Part shown: piece by piece, positions 47,601-53,600 of the stretch | Layout: the number at the start of each line of letters is the position of its first letter | How positions within the stretch are numbered: position 1 is the stretch's first letter | DNA from: Macrosoma leucophasiata | Taxonomy: Eukaryota; Arthropoda; Insecta; Lepidoptera; Hedylidae | Direction: 5' to 3' | Assembly (NCBI GenBank): GCA_036365455.1 | Contig: JAWQUS010000010.1 | Coordinates: 23,422,501 to 23,486,500 of the forward strand | Length of the DNA stretch: 64,000 nt | Notes under the pieces: model-generated | What the model was told of the DNA's origin: nothing | Seen by the model: only the letters and a program-made list of their open reading frames with translations | Databases searched by the model: none | Position numbers and translations under genes: made by a program

Positions 47601-50600
47601 GTCGTCAAACCTGGCTATGCAGAATCTTTATCCCACACATCATAACATTGGGTCTGACGACTCCTGGCTTGATCTTATACTGTCTGCTTCTCCTGACAAA
47701 ATTATTAACTCTGGTCAACTTGCGGTACCAGGTCTTTCAAGACATGACCTGCTGTTTATTTCTTATAAGATTAAGGCGCCTAAGATAAAGCCACCATTAG
47801 TTTGGATGCGCAACTTCTCTAAGATCGATTTTGAAAAGCTAAAACAGGATGCTTTAATGTTAGATTGGTGTCAAGTTGAAGCGGCAGAGACGGTAGATGA
47901 GAAAGTTTTATTTCTAAATAACTCAATTTTGAAGCTGTTTGATTCTCATGCTCCTCTTCACGCAGTTCGTGTTAAGCATCCTCCTGCCCCCTGGATTACT
48001 AGGGGAGTGCGGATGGCGATGTCTCGAAGAGACAAGGCTTTTCGAACCTATAGAAGGGATCGCTGCGTGGAGAAGTGGGACCTTTACAAGCGCGCTAGAA
48101 ATCGCTGTAATCAAATGGTAAGAGCAGCAAAACGCCGCTATATTCATGATAATGTAAAAAATTGCTCTTCGGCAGATGTTTGGAAGTTCCTAAAATCTAT
48201 AGGTTTCTCAAAATCCCCTTTAAATATGGCTTCTTTGAATTTTTCCATTAATGATCTTAATCATCATTTCGCTAAAGTGTTGCCTTTCGATCATAACATC
48301 AAGCTTGATACTCTTAATTACTTAACTTCCATGCCAAATTTTACTGATAGTATTTTTTCTTTTTCCTTTGTGACTAATGACGAGGTTCTCAAAATTTTTA
48401 TGTCGCTGAAATCAAAAGCAGTTGGTTGTGATGGAGTAGGTAGAACTATGTTACTACCTTTAATTGATATTATTCTTCCTGTATTGACCCACATAATTAA
48501 CTATTCGTTGGAATCTGGGACCTTTCCTGTTATTTGGCGCAAAGCGTTTGTTATCCCTCTTCCAAAAAAGCCTAATCCCAGCTCTTTCAACCATTTTAGA
48601 CCGATTTCAATTTTACCTTTCCTTTCAAAAATTTTGGAAGTCGTAGTTCATTCACAATTTAGCAAATACGTTCACAAAAATAACCTTCTGTCTCCTTTTC
48701 AATCCGGATTCAGATCTAGCCATAGCACAGCCACTGCTCTGCTCAAAGTTGTTGAGGATGTCAGATCCGGAATGGAAAATTCTGGTCTCACAGTGTTAGT
48801 CCTTATCGACTTCTCGAACGCCTTTAACACTGTGGACTACGACTTGCTACTTAAAATTTTTTCGAAAATTGGAACCTCGCCATTAGTCCAGAACTGGTTT
48901 TCCTCTTACCTTCGTGGTCGTCTGCAGGCGGTTCGAATCGATCGTGATTTCTCCGATTGGTGTGAATTGTCCTCTGGCGTACCTCAAGGCGGCATTCTTT
49001 CACCTTTATTTTTTTCACTTTTTATTAATACTGTCACGAACATTCTTAAATGCTCTTACCATTTGTACGCGGATGATCTTCAGATGTATGTTCAGGCTGA
49101 TTTTGATAATATTGATAGCGCTATTGCGTTACTAAATGATGACCTCAGTACCTTATCAACTTGGTCTCAAAATTTTGGTATTTCAGTTAATATTAGTAAA
49201 TGCCAGGCTTGCATTTTAGGCAGCCCTTATTTCATAAATAAATTGGATTATAATAACTTATCTCCTCTACTTTATAATAACAACCCAATTCCAGTAACTC
49301 GCGATGTAAAAGATCTGGGCTTATATGTTGACGCAACTTTAAATTGGAATTCTCAGATTACAAATGTATGTAAGGTCACCACTGCCACGCTGCGTTCTCT
49401 TTATAGGTTTAAGAATTTTTTACCTTCTAAAACTAAATTGCTCCTGGTACAATCACTTATTTTTCCCATCATTGATTACGCTGATGTTTGTTATTCCGAT
49501 ATTTCTCAAGAACTTCTCAATAAGCTGGATCGTATACTCAATAACTGCATCAGATTTATCTTCGGCCTCCGTAAGTTTGACCACATTTCCTCCTACCGTT
49601 CCAAGCTTAAATGGCTTTCTATCCGTCACAGAAGATGGATTAGAACTCTTTGTTTACTTTTCTCTATCCTCTACGATCCACAATCTCCTGCTTATCTTAA
49701 ATGTAAATTTAAACCCCTTGGTGGCTCCCACTCACTCAACCTGCGCTCGTCGGCAAATCTTATTCTTGAAATCCCTTCTCACCGTACTGGTTTCATCTCG
49801 AACTCCTTCGCTGTTACAGCGATTAAACTCTGGAATATGCTACCTATTGACATCAAAAAAGCTCCGAGTAAATTTGCTTTTAAACGTAAGCTTCGTAACT
49901 TCTTTCTGAATTCTTCTGACCTTCCATATTGCTTATAGCATGAATATGACGCGTTGGTATTAATTATGACACTTAAACAGCTGATTAATGAAATACTTGT
50001 ACTTCATATTTATTTATCAATATATTTTTATAATATTGTATGTTTATATTTGTGTAATATGTATGTATATTACATTTATTTATCTATGATGTATGTATGT
50101 CTATATAGTATATTATTTACATTGTATACAATTTTTCATAAGTATCTATTTCAAATTCTCGTATTATTTATAGCATTCTCACCTGTCAGCACTAGTTAAA
50201 TTTTCTACACTACCCAAAGGTTGACTGGTCGATAATGCCTTGTAGTAGCATTAAGTCCGCCTTATGTACCTTTTCTATGTGCATAGAAGTTAAATAAATA
50301 AATAAATAAATAAATGTGCATGTCTGGGCAGGGGTACTCGACGCAGGTGGGCGAGCGCGGCCTCAAGCTGTCGGGCGGCGAGAAGCAGCGCGTGGCCATC
50401 GCGCGCGCCATCCTCAAGGACGCGCCGCTCGTCGTCTTCGACGAGGCCACCTCCAGCCTCGACTCGCTCACCGAGCACGTGAGTCTAGCGCCCCTGAGGC
50501 ACACACAGAAGCGGCGCGTGGCCATCGCGCGCGCCATCCTCAAGGACGCGCCGCTCGTCGTCTTCGACGAGGCCACCTCCAGCCTCGACTCGCTCACCGA

Positions 50601-53600
50601 GCACGTGAGTCTAGCGCCCCTGAGGCACACACAGAAGCGGCGCGTGGCCATCGCGCGCGCCATCCTCAAGGACGCGCCGCTCGTCGTCTTCGACGAGGCC
50701 ACCTCCAGCCTCGACTCGCTCACCGAGCACGTGAGTCTAGCGCCCCTGAGGCACACACAGAAGCGGCGCGTGGCCATCGCGCGCGCCATCCTCAAGGACG
50801 CGCCGCTCGTCGTCTTCGACGAGGCCACCTCCAGCCTCGACTCGCTCACCGAGCACGTGAGTCTAGCGCCCCTGAGGCACACACAGAAGCGGCGCGTGGC
50901 CATCGCGCGCGCCATCCTCAAGGACGCGCCGCTCGTCGTCTTCGACGAGGCCACCTCCAGCCTCGACTCGCTCACCGAGCACGTGAGTCTAGCGCCCCTG
51001 AGGCACACACAGAAGCGGCGCGTGGCCATCGCGCGCGCCATCCTCAAGGACGCGCCGCTCGTCGTCTTCGACGAGGCCACCTCCAGCCTCGACTCGCTCA
51101 CCGAGCACGTGAGTCTAGCGCCCCTGAGGCACACACAGAAGCGGCGCGTGGCCATCGCGCGCGCCATCCTCAAGGACGCGCCGCTCGTCGTCTTCGACGA
51201 GGCCACCTCCAGCCTCGACTCGCTCACCGAGCACGTGAGTCTAGCGCCCCTGAGGCACACACAGAAGCGGCGCGTGGCCATCGCGCGCGCCATCCTCAAG
51301 GACGCGCCGCTCGTCGTCTTCGACGAGGCCACCTCCAGCCTCGACTCGCTCACCGAGCACGTGAGTCTAGCGCCCCTGAGGCACACACAGAAGCGGCGCG
51401 TGGCCATCGCGCGCGCCATCCTCAAGGACGCGCCGCTCGTCGTCTTCGACGAGGCCACCTCCAGCCTCGACTCGCTCACCGAGCACGTGAGTCTAGCGCC
51501 CCTGAGGCACACACAGAAGCGGCGCGTGGCCATCGCGCGCGCCATCCTCAAGGACGCGCCGCTCGTCGTCTTCGACGAGGCCACCTCCAGCCTCGACTCG
51601 CTCACCGAGCACGTGAGTCTAGCGCCCCTGAGGCACACACAGAAGCGGCGCGTGGCCATCGCGCGCGCCATCCTCAAGGACGCGCCGCTCGTCGTCTTCG
51701 ACGAGGCCACCTCCAGCCTCGACTCGCTCACCGAGCACGTGAGTCTAGCGCCCCTGAGGCACACACAGAAGCGGCGCGTGGCCATCGCGCGCGCCATCCT
51801 CAAGGACGCGCCGCTCGTCGTCTTCGACGAGGCCACCTCCAGCCTCGACTCGCTCACCGAGCACGTGAGTCTAGCGCCCCTGAGGCACACACAGAAGCGG
51901 CGCGTGGCCATCGCGCGCGCCATCCTCAAGGACGCGCCGCTCGTCGTCTTCGACGAGGCCACCTCCAGCCTCGACTCGCTCACCGAGCACGTGAGTCTAG
52001 CGCCCCTGAGGCACACACAGAAGCGGCGCGTGGCCATCGCGCGCGCCATCCTCAAGGACGCGCCGCTCGTCGTCTTCGACGAGGCCACCTCCAGCCTCGA
52101 CTCGCTCACCGAGCACGTGAGTCTAGCGCCCCTGAGGCACACACAGAAGCGGCGCGTGGCCATCGCGCGCGCCATCCTCAAGGACGCGCCGCTCGTCGTC
52201 TTCGACGAGGCCACCTCCAGCCTCGACTCGCTCACCGAGCACGTGAGTCTAGCGCCCCTGAGGCACACACAGAAGCGGCGCGTGGCCATCGCGCGCGCCA
52301 TCCTCAAGGACGCGCCGCTCGTCGTCTTCGACGAGGCCACCTCCAGCCTCGACTCGCTCACCGAGCACGTGAGTCTAGCGCCCCTGAGGCACACACAGAA
52401 GCGGCGCGTGGCCATCGCGCGCGCCATCCTCAAGGACGCGCCGCTCGTCGTCTTCGACGAGGCCACCTCCAGCCTCGACTCGCTCACCGAGCACGTGAGT
52501 CTAGCGCCCCTGAGGCACACACAGAAGCGGCGCGTGGCCATCGCGCGCGCCATCCTCAAGGACGCGCCGCTCGTCGTCTTCGACGAGGCCACCTCCAGCC
52601 TCGACTCGCTCACCGAGCACGTGAGTCTAGCGCCCCTGAGGCACACACAGAAGCGGCGCGTGGCCATCGCGCGCGCCATCCTCAAGGACGCGCCGCTCGT
52701 CGTCTTCGACGAGGCCACCTCCAGCCTCGACTCGCTCACCGAGCACGTGAGTCTAGCGCCCCTGAGGCACACACAGAAGCGGCGCGTGGCCATCGCGCGC
52801 GCCATCCTCAAGGACGCGCCGCTCGTCGTCTTCGACGAGGCCACCTCCAGCCTCGACTCGCTCACCGAGCACGTGAGTCTAGCGCCCCTGAGGCACACAC
52901 AGAAGCGGCGCGTGGCCATCGCGCGCGCCATCCTCAAGGACGCGCCGCTCGTCGTCTTCGACGAGGCCACCTCCAGCCTCGACTCGCTCACCGAGCACGT
53001 GAGTCTAGCGCCCCTGAGGCACACACAGAAGCGGCGCGTGGCCATCGCGCGCGCCATCCTCAAGGACGCGCCGCTCGTCGTCTTCGACGAGGCCACCTCC
53101 AGCCTCGACTCGCTCACCGAGCACGTGAGTCTAGCGCCCCTGAGGCACACACAGAAGCGGCGCGTGGCCATCGCGCGCGCCATCCTCAAGGACGCGCCGC
53201 TCGTCGTCTTCGACGAGGCCACCTCCAGCCTCGACTCGCTCACCGAGCACGTGAGTCTAGCGCCCCTGAGGCACACACAGAAGCGGCGCGTGGCCATCGC
53301 GCGCGCCATCCTCAAGGACGCGCCGCTCGTCGTCTTCGACGAGGCCACCTCCAGCCTCGACTCGCTCACCGAGCACGTGAGTCTAGCGCCCCTGAGGCAC
53401 ACACAGAAGCGGCGCGTGGCCATCGCGCGCGCCATCCTCAAGGACGCGCCGCTCGTCGTCTTCGACGAGGCCACCTCCAGCCTCGACTCGCTCACCGAGC
53501 ACGTGAGTCTAGCGCCCCTGAGGCACACACAGAAGCGGCGCGTGGCCATCGCGCGCGCCATCCTCAAGGACGCGCCGCTCGTCGTCTTCGACGAGGCCAC

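Larger units (their letters stand above)
45530..50314 (+). mobile_element. LINE with two ORFs (CR1/Jockey-like) in ABCB7 intron 12
   Basis: About 4.8 kb in the same direction as the host gene. It ends TATGTGCATAGAAGTTAAAT with an (AAAT)n tail. The 5' edge is uncertain and no clear target duplication was found. Both ORFs are open, so it may be recent. Confidence 0.85.
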
